Below are positions 36,003 through 45,287 of a stretch of DNA of 64,000 nucleotides, piece after piece. The notes under the pieces were generated by a model that saw nothing but the letters and a program-made list of their open reading frames with translations, did not search any database and was not told the origin of the DNA. The DNA is taken from contig CAZPWS010000011.1 in the NCBI GenBank assembly GCA_964590225.1, positions 1-64,000 of the forward strand, given 5' to 3'. The stretch is from JAEUSG01 sp964590225 (GTDB lineage Bacteria > Fibrobacterota > OXYB2-FULL-49-7 > JAEUSG01). The first letter of the stretch is position 1. Every line of letters starts with the position of its first letter. A program made the translations under genes and the position numbers.

Positions 36003-37208
36003 ATGGCAAAAACACACCCTGGATTCGATCAAGTAGCGAAAGGTTATCTTTTTCCCGAAATCGGTCGGCGTGTCAGAGCGTATGCTTCGGCAAATCCAAA
36101 AGCGAAGATAATGCGACTTGGCATCGGGGACACAACACAACCACTACCTTCCATTGTTATAGCAGGGCTCCTTAACGGTGTTAATAAACTCGCAAAGATT
36201 GAAACTTATACCGGTTATCAGGACGACAGTTCCGGCATCCCATCTCTTAAAAATGCCCTTAAGACACGATATCAGAAATTAGGAGTAACCCTTGACCTTG
36301 ACGATATCTTTGTTAGCGATGGAGCTAAGTCCGATTCTGCCAATATCCAGTCGATATTCGATATAAGCAATATAGTGGCCTTTCAAGATCCGGCTTACCC
36401 TGTATATGTCGATAGCAACATAATGGCGGGCCGAAATAAAAACAACTTCGTTTATATGCCTTGCTCAGAAGAAAACGGCTTTTTCCCTGCCATACCTAAT
36501 GAAAAGGTTGACATTATTTACCTGTGTAGTCCCAACAACCCAACGGGTGGAGTAGCAACCAAAGAACAGCTTAAAAGTTTTGTGAACTACGCTATTGAAC
36601 AGAAAGCGGTTATTATTTTTGACGCTGCATACAGTGCATATATTTCCGATCCACTACTCCCCCGCTCAATTTATGAGATACCAGAGGCTAAAAAGTGTGC
36701 AATTGAAATAAACAGCTTTTCAAAAGAGGCAGGTTTCACAGGTGTCCGTTTGGGCTGGACAATTGTACCCAAGGCAATTGTGTGCGAAGATGGCGAAGAA
36801 GGAAAGCTGAACAGGCTTTGGACTAGAAGGCAAAACACTATGTTCAATGGTGCATCTAATATAGTTCAAGACGGCGGCATAGCCGTTTTGTCCGATGCCG
36901 GACAAAAAGAGTGTAACGAAGTTATCGCTTACTATATGGAAAACGCAAAACTGATCCTTAATGGCGTAAAAGAAAAGGGGCTCGTTGCCTTTGGTGGTAT
37001 AAACGCCCCATATATCTGGATGAAAACTCCAAATGGAATGGCATCGTGGGACTTCTTTGATAAACTATTGAACGAGGCTCATGTTGTCGGTACACCCGGT
37101 AGCGGTTTCGGCGCAAGCGGAGAGGGATATTTTCGTCTGAGTGCCTTTGGTATTAGGGAGAATGTTATTGCGGCAATTGACTCTATAAACAAAAATCTTA
37201 AATTATGA
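36003..37208 (+). CDS. dapL: LL-diaminopimelate aminotransferase
   Basis: Pyridoxal-phosphate enzyme that converts tetrahydrodipicolinate directly to LL-diaminopimelate, a shortcut in lysine and peptidoglycan synthesis found in plants, chlamydiae, spirochaetes and some other bacteria. Typical blocks are GYLFPEIGRRV, MRLGIGDTTQPLP, YTGYQDDSSGIPSLK, LCSPNNPTGG and SFSKEAGFTGVRLGW, the last with the cofactor Lys. Start is set at ATG 36003 (MAKTHPGFDQVAKG), which matches family N-termini; an upstream ATG at 35973 lies inside the preceding gene. The next gene overlaps its stop by 4 bases. Confidence 0.94.
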   Translation: MAKTHPGFDQVAKGYLFPEIGRRVRAYASANPKAKIMRLGIGDTTQPLPSIVIAGLLNGVNKLAKIETYTGYQDDSSGIPSLKNALKTRYQKLGVTLDLDDIFVSDGAKSDSANIQSIFDISNIVAFQDPAYPVYVDSNIMAGRNKNNFVYMPCSEENGFFPAIPNEKVDIIYLCSPNNPTGGVATKEQLKSFVNYAIEQKAVIIFDAAYSAYISDPLLPRSIYEIPEAKKCAIEINSFSKEAGFTGVRLGWTIVPKAIVCEDGEEGKLNRLWTRRQNTMFNGASNIVQDGGIAVLSDAGQKECNEVIAYYMENAKLILNGVKEKGLVAFGGINAPYIWMKTPNGMASWDFFDKLLNEAHVVGTPGSGFGASGEGYFRLSAFGIRENVIAAIDSINKNLKL

Positions 37209-37426
37209 TAAACGAACAGTCGGTAGAGGAATTTTCCTCCATTCTTCATGATCTCAACAACATTATTAATACCCTCAACGGCTATGCCGAACTGCTAATC
37301 GAAGCCTCAAAGCAGAATAGTCAGGATGAGGTGCAACTCTATAAAGAAAAGATAGTAGCAACAGTAATTAACAAGCTACCTCTTGCAAAAAGCATTGCTC
37401 AACGGATGCAACAGTTAGAAATTTAA
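37205..37426 (+). CDS. 73-residue protein resembling a histidine-kinase dimerisation (HisKA) helix pair
   Basis: The segment FSSILHDLNNIINTLNGYAE matches the H-box of HisKA domains (HDLNN...GYAELL), with His17 in the phospho-acceptor position. A second predicted helix follows. There is no ATPase domain in the protein and none in the next gene. It could be a stand-alone phosphotransfer or dimerisation module, or a relic. It is translationally coupled to dapL (ATGA overlap) and lies 20 bases before argF. Confidence 0.72.
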   Translation: MINEQSVEEFSSILHDLNNIINTLNGYAELLIEASKQNSQDEVQLYKEKIVATVINKLPLAKSIAQRMQQLEI

Positions 37427-37446
37427 TCTTTGGGATACTAAAAACT

Positions 37447-38382
37447 ATGAAAAGAAAAGATCTCCTTACCCTATTAGACTATTCGGAGCAGGAAATAATA
37501 AACATTATAAGAATGGCAGCATCACTCAAAAAAGAGCTTAAAGAAAAAAAATTTCCCAAACCACTGAACAATAAAACAGTTGCGCTAATATTTGAGAAAC
37601 CTTCACTGCGGACACATGCTACATTCGAAACTGGCATTGTACAGCTTGGTGGCCACGCACTCTATCTGCCTCCTTCAAATATCAAGATAGGCATTAGAGA
37701 GAGCGTAGTGGATGTGGCAAAGAATCTTGAAAGGTGGGTGGACGGTATAGTTATTAGAACATTTTCGCAAAAACTTGTTGAAAATTTGGCGATTGCCTCT
37801 TCTATACCTGTAATTAACGCCCTTACCGATGAAGCCCACCCATGCCAAGCGCTTGCGACAGGCCTTACAATCAAAGAGCATTTTGGCAAATTCGACAAAC
37901 TAAAGGTTGCTTTTGTTGGCGATGGAAACAATGTGGCATCATCTCTCCTAATTATGTGCGCAAAACTTGGTATGAACTGCGTACATGTCGGACCGCCAAG
38001 GTACCAGCTCCCCTCCAACTATCTTGCAATAATAACTGAACTTTCTAAAAAGAAAAAAAGAACCTTTGAGTACAGCCAAGACATTAAGAGTGTAGCGAAA
38101 GCTGACCTCATATATACCGATGTCTGGACAAGTATGGGCCAAGAAGCCGAATCTGCCCGAAGATTGAAAATTTTCCGAAAATATCAGGTAAATAGCGCCT
38201 TAATGGAGATTGCAGGACCGCAAGCCTTATTTTCACACTGCCTACCTGCGCACAGAGGTGAAGAAGTTACCGCCGATGTGCTTGATTCCAATAAGTCAAT
38301 AGCTCTTGACGAAGCAGAAAACAGGCTGCATGTTCAGAAAAGCGTCCTTACGATGCTTCTGGCAAATAACCACAAACGATAA
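37447..38382 (+). CDS. argF: Ornithine carbamoyltransferase
   Basis: Protein of 311 residues forming citrulline from ornithine and carbamoyl phosphate in arginine synthesis. FEKPSLRTHATFETG is the carbamoyl-phosphate loop, with Leu replacing the usual Thr of STRT. DEAHPCQALATGLT and FSHCLPAHRGEEVTADV are the other signatures; the latter holds the ornithine-site Cys. VFVGDGNN appears as AFVGDGNNVASS. Acetyl- or succinylornithine specificity is possible given the modified loop, but HCLPAHRGEEV favours ornithine. It follows the HisKA-like gene in the same direction. Confidence 0.92.
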   Translation: MKRKDLLTLLDYSEQEIINIIRMAASLKKELKEKKFPKPLNNKTVALIFEKPSLRTHATFETGIVQLGGHALYLPPSNIKIGIRESVVDVAKNLERWVDGIVIRTFSQKLVENLAIASSIPVINALTDEAHPCQALATGLTIKEHFGKFDKLKVAFVGDGNNVASSLLIMCAKLGMNCVHVGPPRYQLPSNYLAIITELSKKKKRTFEYSQDIKSVAKADLIYTDVWTSMGQEAESARRLKIFRKYQVNSALMEIAGPQALFSHCLPAHRGEEVTADVLDSNKSIALDEAENRLHVQKSVLTMLLANNHKR

Positions 38383-38388
38383 CAGTTA

Positions 38389-39675
38389 TTAGTTTACAGT
38401 TATAGCCTTACCCTGTCCTCTATAAAGGTCAAGTTCACCTTCTAACTCGATTTTTATTACAGTTGCGTATTTGTCTATCTCAGATTCTGGTATGTTTATC
38501 CATAGCACACCAGGGATGGGAATTTTCATCCAAGGCGCTCCTCCAATCATTTTATAATCGAGTTCTCTCCCACTCTTAAGAGCGGAAATCCGCTTAATTC
38601 TATTATTGATACCCTTTATAGCAACTGCGTCCCACGGGCGATCGAATAGATAGGCATAAATTACAGTACGATCCTTAGATAGTGTAGTTGCCCCATAAAA
38701 ATGGCCTGCTGGAAGACCGGCAACCGTACCATAAACAGCCTCAGAATGATTTTTTATCCAGCCTCCAAGCTCTTTTAATACCGCTACTTGCTCTTCAGGA
38801 ATGGTTCCATCTGGCTTTGGACCAATATCAAGCAGCAGATTTCCTCCCATACCAATGCATTCAACAAAAGTTCTTATTATTTGTCGTGGTGTCTTGTAGT
38901 TTTTATCACGAGGTTGATATCCCCATGAGTCGTTGATGGTCATGCAAAATTCCCACTGCCCTTCCGGAGCTATTATAGGAAAAGCTTGTTCGGGAGTTTC
39001 ATAGTCACCATGACCATGCATACGAGAGTTAAGAATAACTTCCGGCTGCCAACTGTGAAGTAAGTCCCTCAACTCCTTCATTTTCCACTGCTCGGGACTC
39101 GGCCACCAGTCACCATCAAACCAAAGTAAATCTATTTTTCCAAACTCTGTACACAATTCTTTCAACTGCGCACGATGAAATCTTAAAAACTCTTTCCATT
39201 GTGGATCATCACCGAACTTATAGGGGTGAGCTGGTGAGCAAACGGTCTCTTGGGTCCGTTTATTTACTGGTACCTGAGGTGCATATCCTGGGTGTGACCA
39301 GTCAAGTTGTGAAAAATAAAGTCCTACCTGAATCCCTTCAGCACGAATGGCATCACAATAGGGCGCAACAAGATCCCGACCAGCAGGGGAGCTTTTAACG
39401 CAATTTAGATCGCTCTCCTTCGTGTTCCAAAGAGCAAATCCATCGTGATGTTTTGCGGTTAGTACGGCATATTTCGCGCCCGCTTCCTTAAAAAGTTTTG
39501 CCCACTCATTGGGGTTATACTTTTCACCAGTAAATCCATCCTTCTGTTTAAAGTAATCTTCGTAGGAGATTTCCCCGTTAAAAAAAGACCACGACTCAGC
39601 TATTCCGTTAACAGCATAGATTCCCCAATGGATAAAAATACCAAGCTTTGCGTCAGTGAACCACGGTTGCATCAT
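38389..39675 (-). CDS. Alpha-L-fucosidase, GH29 family
   Basis: Protein of 428 residues without a signal peptide. The family opening WFTDAKLGIFIHWGIYAVNG, the KHHDGFALW block and IDLLWFDGDWWPSPEQW are all present; the Asp of WFDGDW is the catalytic nucleophile of GH29. RMHGHGDYETPEQ and GNLLLDIGPKPDGTIP are further signatures. The C-terminal 90 residues are a short beta-sandwich. It is monocistronic and convergent with argF. The cytoplasmic location suggests action on imported fucosides, though no transporter is nearby. Confidence 0.93.
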   Translation of the reverse strand: MMQPWFTDAKLGIFIHWGIYAVNGIAESWSFFNGEISYEDYFKQKDGFTGEKYNPNEWAKLFKEAGAKYAVLTAKHHDGFALWNTKESDLNCVKSSPAGRDLVAPYCDAIRAEGIQVGLYFSQLDWSHPGYAPQVPVNKRTQETVCSPAHPYKFGDDPQWKEFLRFHRAQLKELCTEFGKIDLLWFDGDWWPSPEQWKMKELRDLLHSWQPEVILNSRMHGHGDYETPEQAFPIIAPEGQWEFCMTINDSWGYQPRDKNYKTPRQIIRTFVECIGMGGNLLLDIGPKPDGTIPEEQVAVLKELGGWIKNHSEAVYGTVAGLPAGHFYGATTLSKDRTVIYAYLFDRPWDAVAIKGINNRIKRISALKSGRELDYKMIGGAPWMKIPIPGVLWINIPESEIDKYATVIKIELEGELDLYRGQGKAITVN

Positions 39676-39815
39676 AACAGACCTCCTTTTTATTGTATTT
39701 CAAGTATAGTAAATCATCATGAAATTAGCTATGTAATATGGCACTTTATTTGTGTAGATTTCTGATATGATGATATCCTATACAGGTAGTCTTAATGTAA
39801 CTTATATTTCGATCA

Positions 39816-42539
39816 ATGCAGCAGTTATTTGCGCTACTCTTTTTAATTTTCTCGTCTGTTATTCTCGGCGATAATGTTTCCGACTCTATGCTTTTATCGT
39901 ACTTTGATGCATCTCTTTTGCCGGTAATGTTTATACTTAACGCAATCCTACTGTTTATCGTATCTGCCTTTTTTATGACCTTAATAGATAGAGTTGACCG
40001 CGGCTACTTACTAATAGGCGTTCTTGTCAGCCACCTAATAATACTGTCTGCAGTAAAAGTTGCAATAACATTAAAAATATTCGTAGCCTGTCCATTTTTG
40101 TACTCTTATTCCTATTCATCTAAAATGATTTTATTTATGGTTTTCTGGACAGTTGTCAATGATATTATTGATGCACGGGATGCAAAAAGGCTGTTCCCAC
40201 GAATAGCAGCAGGTGGCGTACTTGGTGGAATCACAATCTCCTTTGTTGCGGCTATATTTGCCCCTAGCCTCGGCGCAGAAGGGCTTATGGTTGTATGGCT
40301 TGCAATTGTTAGCGCAGCTATTCCTCTCTCGTTCGCGATACATAAAAAATTCATGCCACATTTAAAGGCTACACGCGAGCCATCAACATCATCATCTCTT
40401 TTTCAAAGGCTAACAGACTTTCGTTTAATCCGCAATGACAATCTGCTACGGCATATGGCGATTATCTATTTTCTTACCTTCATTCTCTTATACGCGAACG
40501 ATTTTATATTTCTTTCAACACTTAAAGAAAATTTTCTTTCGGCGCGCAATAGCCTAATAGAAGCGATCGATCCATCGCTGATACTTGGCCTATTAAGTGG
40601 CGGCGATGCCGATGCACTGATCTTAAAAAAGGCAGTGCCAACTTTTCTTGGACTTTTTAAAGGAATAGCAAACACACTTACCTTGATAATTCAGTTTACA
40701 ATAGCAGGTTTTATTCTCCGTAGTCTTGGAACCGTAAAAGCTATGCTTGTTATGCCAATTTGCCTCTTTTTTATTTATGGTTCAATGGTAGCGGTCAAGT
40801 TTCTTAATTTTCCAGATATTGCCCCACTAGGATATCCTTTTTTCGGAAATCTTTTATTCACAACTGTACTATTTGGTCTTACCGCGAGAATCGCGCTTTT
40901 CGACGCGATTTATTCACCCAATTTCCAAATTTTCTTTTCTGCACTAAATAAAGACATTAGGGGAAGAGGAAAAATCCTTATCGAAGGCCTTATAAAACCA
41001 TTCGCCATTCTTGCAGCCGGACTTTTTATACTTACATTTTATGAATCCCACCCTACTGGTTCGCTTATCTCTCTATTTGTTTTTTCGTTTGTACTAATCG
41101 TGATATGTCTTTTAATAAAAAAATCATATACAAAGAGCATTGCGAAATCGCTCGGAGACGGTAGAGAGGAAAGACTTGAAACCCTGCTGCACTCCGACAA
41201 AGAGAAAGAAGAAAACGCCATCCCCTTTCTTCAGGACTTTATTGAGGACACCGATACAGAAATAGCTGAATTCGCGACTTTCACGCTAGCTTCTTTGAGT
41301 GGAGATGAACCCCCAAAGCTTCTATGGGGACGCTTCTCTCGAGCGAGTGAGTCTGAAAAAATACACTTTCTTCGTGTCATATTACCGCTAAAAGATATGC
41401 GATATATACGGCTCTATGAAGCTGGTCTTTTTAGCATCTCGGGCGATGTAACGGCAACATCACTTGAGGCTATTATTAAATTAGGAATACCAATAGATAC
41501 TTCTCGCATATCCAGATTTGTCAACAGTAATCATGACGGAGTGAGAGCGGCAGCGGCAGTTGCACTATGGAAGAATGGTTCTGCAAGCGAAAAACAGATG
41601 CTGCAAACTGTTTTGCGTGAGGTGCTATTTGCATCCGATACATCTTATCTTAAATTTGGTATTAGAGCACTTGCAGCCTCCTCTGATTCTTCGCTCTGGC
41701 CCTTGCTTGAAATGGGATTAAATAGAGCGCTACTGCTCGGTACAGACTATACGAGAATAGCAATTGAGGCCGCCTCCTCCATAAACGATATCAGGGCATG
41801 TAGGTGGTTAATGACACAAATACCTCTTTTAGAAGGAACCGTTCTGGATCTTATTGATAAACATCTTTCACTGTATTTGCATGAGTATCCTGAACTTGTT
41901 GAAGAGGCTTTTAATAGTCCATGCGCGGTTCTGCGAATACATACCGTCAAGGCCCTTGTCAACAGGAGTAAAGACAATGACGAAGCAATTACAACTCTAC
42001 TTGAGGATCTGCTTGAAACTGAAGTACAACTTATGTTTCGCTATGCGTCGTACACATCCATACTGCTGCCAGAAAGCGATGGTGAAAAACTTTTATCTGA
42101 TGCTGTTAACGAGCGAAAAATATCCACCAACTTATCGCACTTTCTAATGATATGCGCGGCACTCTATCCAAATTCGGGACTAAAAGCTGCGGCGAATAGA
42201 ATTAAAAGCATAAATAAACATGTAAGAGCCTCAGCCCTTGAGCTGCTTGATAATACAACATCAATCCGTCCTGTTAAGCTTTTTCTAAAGCTTATCGACA
42301 AACCGGACCATTCGTGGATACGAGATACGCTTCGCAAGGAGTGGCGAGAGGAAACGCCAACGCGCCTTTCCGTTATCAAAACATTATCTGAAGAGTCTGA
42401 TGCATGGATACGAATGCTCGCTATTTACGCTGCATTGGAACACGACAGAGCTTTTGGAAACACAGAATTTCTCGATGCAATTGACCTAAACAGGGTAAGC
42501 GCTCTTGCACTTATGGCGGAGGTAATTGAAGATGGCTGA
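39816..42539 (+). CDS. Nucleotide-translocase-like membrane protein fused to HEAT repeats
   Basis: Protein of 907 residues. Residues 1-430 contain about ten to twelve hydrophobic segments of the MFS/ATP-ADP translocase (NTT, TlcC) kind; RLFPRIAAGGVLGGI is a block shared with that group. After a basic segment, residues 440-907 are helical repeats of HEAT type (for example LEAIIKLGI ... VNSNHDGVRAAAAVALWKN). The soluble half is probably cytoplasmic. The following gene encodes a cyclic-nucleotide-binding protein and overlaps by 8 bases. In other bacteria similar transporter-like proteins carry HEAT and CNB domains in one chain, so the pair may be a split version. Transported substrate, if any, is unknown. 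Confidence 0.85.
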   Translation: MQQLFALLFLIFSSVILGDNVSDSMLLSYFDASLLPVMFILNAILLFIVSAFFMTLIDRVDRGYLLIGVLVSHLIILSAVKVAITLKIFVACPFLYSYSYSSKMILFMVFWTVVNDIIDARDAKRLFPRIAAGGVLGGITISFVAAIFAPSLGAEGLMVVWLAIVSAAIPLSFAIHKKFMPHLKATREPSTSSSLFQRLTDFRLIRNDNLLRHMAIIYFLTFILLYANDFIFLSTLKENFLSARNSLIEAIDPSLILGLLSGGDADALILKKAVPTFLGLFKGIANTLTLIIQFTIAGFILRSLGTVKAMLVMPICLFFIYGSMVAVKFLNFPDIAPLGYPFFGNLLFTTVLFGLTARIALFDAIYSPNFQIFFSALNKDIRGRGKILIEGLIKPFAILAAGLFILTFYESHPTGSLISLFVFSFVLIVICLLIKKSYTKSIAKSLGDGREERLETLLHSDKEKEENAIPFLQDFIEDTDTEIAEFATFTLASLSGDEPPKLLWGRFSRASESEKIHFLRVILPLKDMRYIRLYEAGLFSISGDVTATSLEAIIKLGIPIDTSRISRFVNSNHDGVRAAAAVALWKNGSASEKQMLQTVLREVLFASDTSYLKFGIRALAASSDSSLWPLLEMGLNRALLLGTDYTRIAIEAASSINDIRACRWLMTQIPLLEGTVLDLIDKHLSLYLHEYPELVEEAFNSPCAVLRIHTVKALVNRSKDNDEAITTLLEDLLETEVQLMFRYASYTSILLPESDGEKLLSDAVNERKISTNLSHFLMICAALYPNSGLKAAANRIKSINKHVRASALELLDNTTSIRPVKLFLKLIDKPDHSWIRDTLRKEWREETPTRLSVIKTLSEESDAWIRMLAIYAALEHDRAFGNTEFLDAIDLNRVSALALMAEVIEDG

Positions 42540-42996
42540 TCAAAAGATGGATGCCTTGCGGTTTCTTGAAAATGTAATTTTCCTGCGAAAACATACGCTT
42601 TTTTCCGGCTTACAAACTGGAGAACTGAGAGCCCTTGCCCTCATTGCAAAAGAAATACCCTTGATAAGTGGTGAATACGCAGTAAGAGAAGGAGATGCCG
42701 GAGATTCTTTTTTTATTGTTAAGTCCGGTACTCTTCTTGTTGTTAAGGATGAGGGAAAAATTACTCTAGCCCGCATCGAGCAAGGGGGCTGTTTTGGAGA
42801 AATGGCATTATTTGAAGATGGCACACTTCGTTCAGCAGATGTCAGGGCAGATGGGCCAAGCATACTTCTTTCCTTTCAACGGGAAGACTTTTTTGATGTG
42901 CTAAGCCGACAACCGAGAATTGCAATTGAGTTGCTTGTACTGTTCAGTCGCCGTATCAGAGAACTCAACGAAAAGCTATCTGCGGAGAAATTATAA
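42532..42996 (+). CDS. Cyclic nucleotide-binding domain protein
   Basis: Protein of 154 residues: a short helical lead, one CNB domain and a C-terminal helix. The phosphate-binding cassette FGEMALFEDGTLRSADV keeps the Glu and Arg that contact the cyclic nucleotide, so binding is plausible. There is no DNA-binding domain, unlike CRP. Its start lies inside the end of the HEAT-transporter gene and its stop overlaps the start of the next gene (TAATG). This tight packing suggests that it regulates the transporter-like protein. Confidence 0.87.
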   Translation: MADQKMDALRFLENVIFLRKHTLFSGLQTGELRALALIAKEIPLISGEYAVREGDAGDSFFIVKSGTLLVVKDEGKITLARIEQGGCFGEMALFEDGTLRSADVRADGPSILLSFQREDFFDVLSRQPRIAIELLVLFSRRIRELNEKLSAEKL

Positions 42997-44426
42997 TGGG
43001 TAAAACTGGATTTGCTACTCTATTTATAGTAGCTACAATGTTGCTTAACTGTGTAGCAACGCGACAGGTTTCGATAACGGTTCGAATGATGCCAGAACAG
43101 GAAAAATATTTTAAAGAGAACATTCTTTCTCCTTTCGAAAAGAAGCATAAATGCCGTATTACGGTTAATTCCTACGATCACCCAGCATCATTAGATACAA
43201 TGCTTATGGATGGTGCAAAAAATACTATTCTTGTTAAAGTTCCCTTTGAAGCCACCAGGCATGTCGCCGAAACCAAGCTATTAAAACCTATCGACTCTAT
43301 AGTTAATACTAAGGAATTTACAGAAATTAAAAACCGTTATTTTCTGATGCAACTCGCGGCTTTTGATGGCCAAACATATTACTTTCCGAGAAAATTTGAA
43401 ACAAGAATAGTTGTAGCATTAAAAAGTAAAATAAACGAAGCTATTAGGATGTGGGGCGGACATCGAGAAGCAATTGATTCGGTACTTAAGACATACAACG
43501 GATACGGTCTTCCGAGCGGATATACTTTGGAAGCTAATCCCGATGAATGGGACTATTTCGATGTATTTGTCGCTGGCTGGTACTGGGCAAGATCTGACTC
43601 AACAAAGTTTATGCCACGAATTGCGCATCGAAGCAAAAGATACTCAGGCACATGCCAAAGACTTGTTGATAGGATTATATCGCTTGGAGGGAACAGTAGC
43701 TCAATAATGAAAATGGAAGGACCAGAAACCGATGGCTCCTTTATATGGGAAGCGCTCTATGCACGAGAAAAAATTTATCATCCATCAATGATCAAAGATG
43801 GATGGTCGGGAGTGGACATATGGAATGGTTTTAAAAAAGGCGAAGTATATCTTGCTTTCATGACACAACTTGATGCCTTTTTTATACACGGCGATGACGC
43901 AGGAAAACAGGCTGGTTATATTGCGAATCCTGACGATCTTACTTTTGCTGTTATGCCTAAAGGTGTCTCGCTTGAATTATCATCGGAAGGAAAGCCCCTG
44001 TTTGTTGGAACAAACTCCGTATCAACTGGTGGGTGGTGGTGGGGTATCCCTGTAAATTCCCCCGACTATAAACTCTCTTTACTCCTTGCAGAGTGGATAC
44101 TCGCTTCTGCCAATCAAACAACCGAAGCAAGCAATTTTGGAATGATACCAGTGCGAAAAGATATCTTGAGTGACATCGGGTTGCTGTTTGGAAGAACATG
44201 GATTGCTGATATCTATAACACTTCACTCAAACAACTCGTTTATAACCGTTATAATACAGTTCCTGTTCATGATAAATATGCTGAGGTAGAATCAATTTAT
44301 CTTGACGCTTTCGACGACATAGTAATAAAGGGAAACAACGGTCCAACAAACAGTGGCATGATTTCATACATTGGGAAAATATTGGAACCTTACCGATCTA
44401 AGGCATATATCATTTCAAACAAGTAA
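42996..44426 (+). CDS. Extracellular solute-binding lipoprotein (family 1-like)
   Basis: Protein of 476 residues with a signal peptide ending in the lipobox LLNC (Cys near residue 19). The body resembles ABC-type family 1 solute-binding proteins for sugars: ILSPFEKKHKCRITVNSYDH near the N-terminus, a WDYFDVFVAGWYWA region, and WWWGIPVNSPDYKLSLLLAEWI near the C-terminus. No ABC permease or ATPase is encoded nearby; instead it is the last gene of the transporter/CNB unit. The ligand is unknown. Confidence 0.83.
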   Translation: MGKTGFATLFIVATMLLNCVATRQVSITVRMMPEQEKYFKENILSPFEKKHKCRITVNSYDHPASLDTMLMDGAKNTILVKVPFEATRHVAETKLLKPIDSIVNTKEFTEIKNRYFLMQLAAFDGQTYYFPRKFETRIVVALKSKINEAIRMWGGHREAIDSVLKTYNGYGLPSGYTLEANPDEWDYFDVFVAGWYWARSDSTKFMPRIAHRSKRYSGTCQRLVDRIISLGGNSSSIMKMEGPETDGSFIWEALYAREKIYHPSMIKDGWSGVDIWNGFKKGEVYLAFMTQLDAFFIHGDDAGKQAGYIANPDDLTFAVMPKGVSLELSSEGKPLFVGTNSVSTGGWWWGIPVNSPDYKLSLLLAEWILASANQTTEASNFGMIPVRKDILSDIGLLFGRTWIADIYNTSLKQLVYNRYNTVPVHDKYAEVESIYLDAFDDIVIKGNNGPTNSGMISYIGKILEPYRSKAYIISNK

Positions 44427-44444
44427 TATATTAACGGTGGCCTG

Positions 44445-45287
44445 CTACGAGCCAACAATTACAGAAATTATTCCACCGATCAGCACAACTTTAAGAATAG
44501 TAGATAAAATATCGCATCTATTTTTGATATTTTTAGTATAGGTCAGTAAAAGAAATATTGAATATATAGTTGCTGCTAATATAATGGGAGCTGCTATCAA
44601 TAGATATCGTAAAGAGTACCTTTCTGTTAACCACGGTAATGGTATGAGAAATGTCAGCAGTAGCATAAACAAAACAACTATTAGCAATGCTCGATTAACA
44701 CCATAGACAATCGGAAAGGTAAGAATTCCGGCAGATTTGTCGCCTTCAACATCAGCGATATCTTTAACAATTTCCCTGCAAAAATGAATTATCAAGGCAA
44801 ATATTGAAGGCCAAATAACATGCGTAACCGCCGTAACACTAAGCAATGCACCATACAGCAGAGTAACAGTTGACAAGAGTGCTACAACAAGGTTCCCCCA
44901 AATCACGGTTCCTTTAAGATAAAAGGAGTAGATCCAGAGCAAAAACGCTATGCATAAGGTAGTAAGAAAGTAGTGAAGACTAACAGCACGAGCGAGGGAA
45001 AATCCAATAAGTAATAGCAAAAATGAAAAGTTATGCGCGCCCTCTATTGTTACCATACCGGATGGCAGCGGCCTGTTAGGACGATTAATTTTATCAATAT
45101 CTATATCAGCAATATCATTAATGACATTTCCATATGCGGTTATTAGAAATGCTGCCCCAGAAAGCAAAAGTAGTTGTCCTGTTACTGTAAAAGTATAGGG
45201 ATTAGAAACAAGCACATACCCGGTTACAACTCCAATTGAAGCAAGCAGTGAATTTATAGGGCGTATCATCAGCAAAAAATTGATCAC
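44445..45287 (-). CDS. UbiA-family prenyltransferase, DGGGP-synthase-like
   Basis: Membrane protein of 280 residues with about nine transmembrane segments. The two Asp-rich motifs are NDIADIDIDKINRPNRPLPS (about 52-71) and DIADVEGDKSAGILTFPIVY (about 172). The NRPNRPLPSG form is typical of digeranylgeranylglyceryl phosphate synthases and relatives rather than of UbiA or MenA for quinones. Such genes occur in archaea and in part of the FCB bacteria, where archaeal-type ether lipids have been proposed. The start overlaps the rluD stop by 4 bases. Alternative: another aromatic or quinone prenyltransferase. Confidence 0.82.
   Translation of the reverse strand: MINFLLMIRPINSLLASIGVVTGYVLVSNPYTFTVTGQLLLLSGAAFLITAYGNVINDIADIDIDKINRPNRPLPSGMVTIEGAHNFSFLLLLIGFSLARAVSLHYFLTTLCIAFLLWIYSFYLKGTVIWGNLVVALLSTVTLLYGALLSVTAVTHVIWPSIFALIIHFCREIVKDIADVEGDKSAGILTFPIVYGVNRALLIVVLFMLLLTFLIPLPWLTERYSLRYLLIAAPIILAATIYSIFLLLTYTKNIKNRCDILSTILKVVLIGGIISVIVGS

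Noticed and set aside
39739..39753. Sigma-54-like promoter (TGGCAC-N5-TTGT) upstream of the HEAT-transporter gene
   Set aside because: The essential GC of the -12 element is GT here, and no enhancer-binding site or regulator is nearby.
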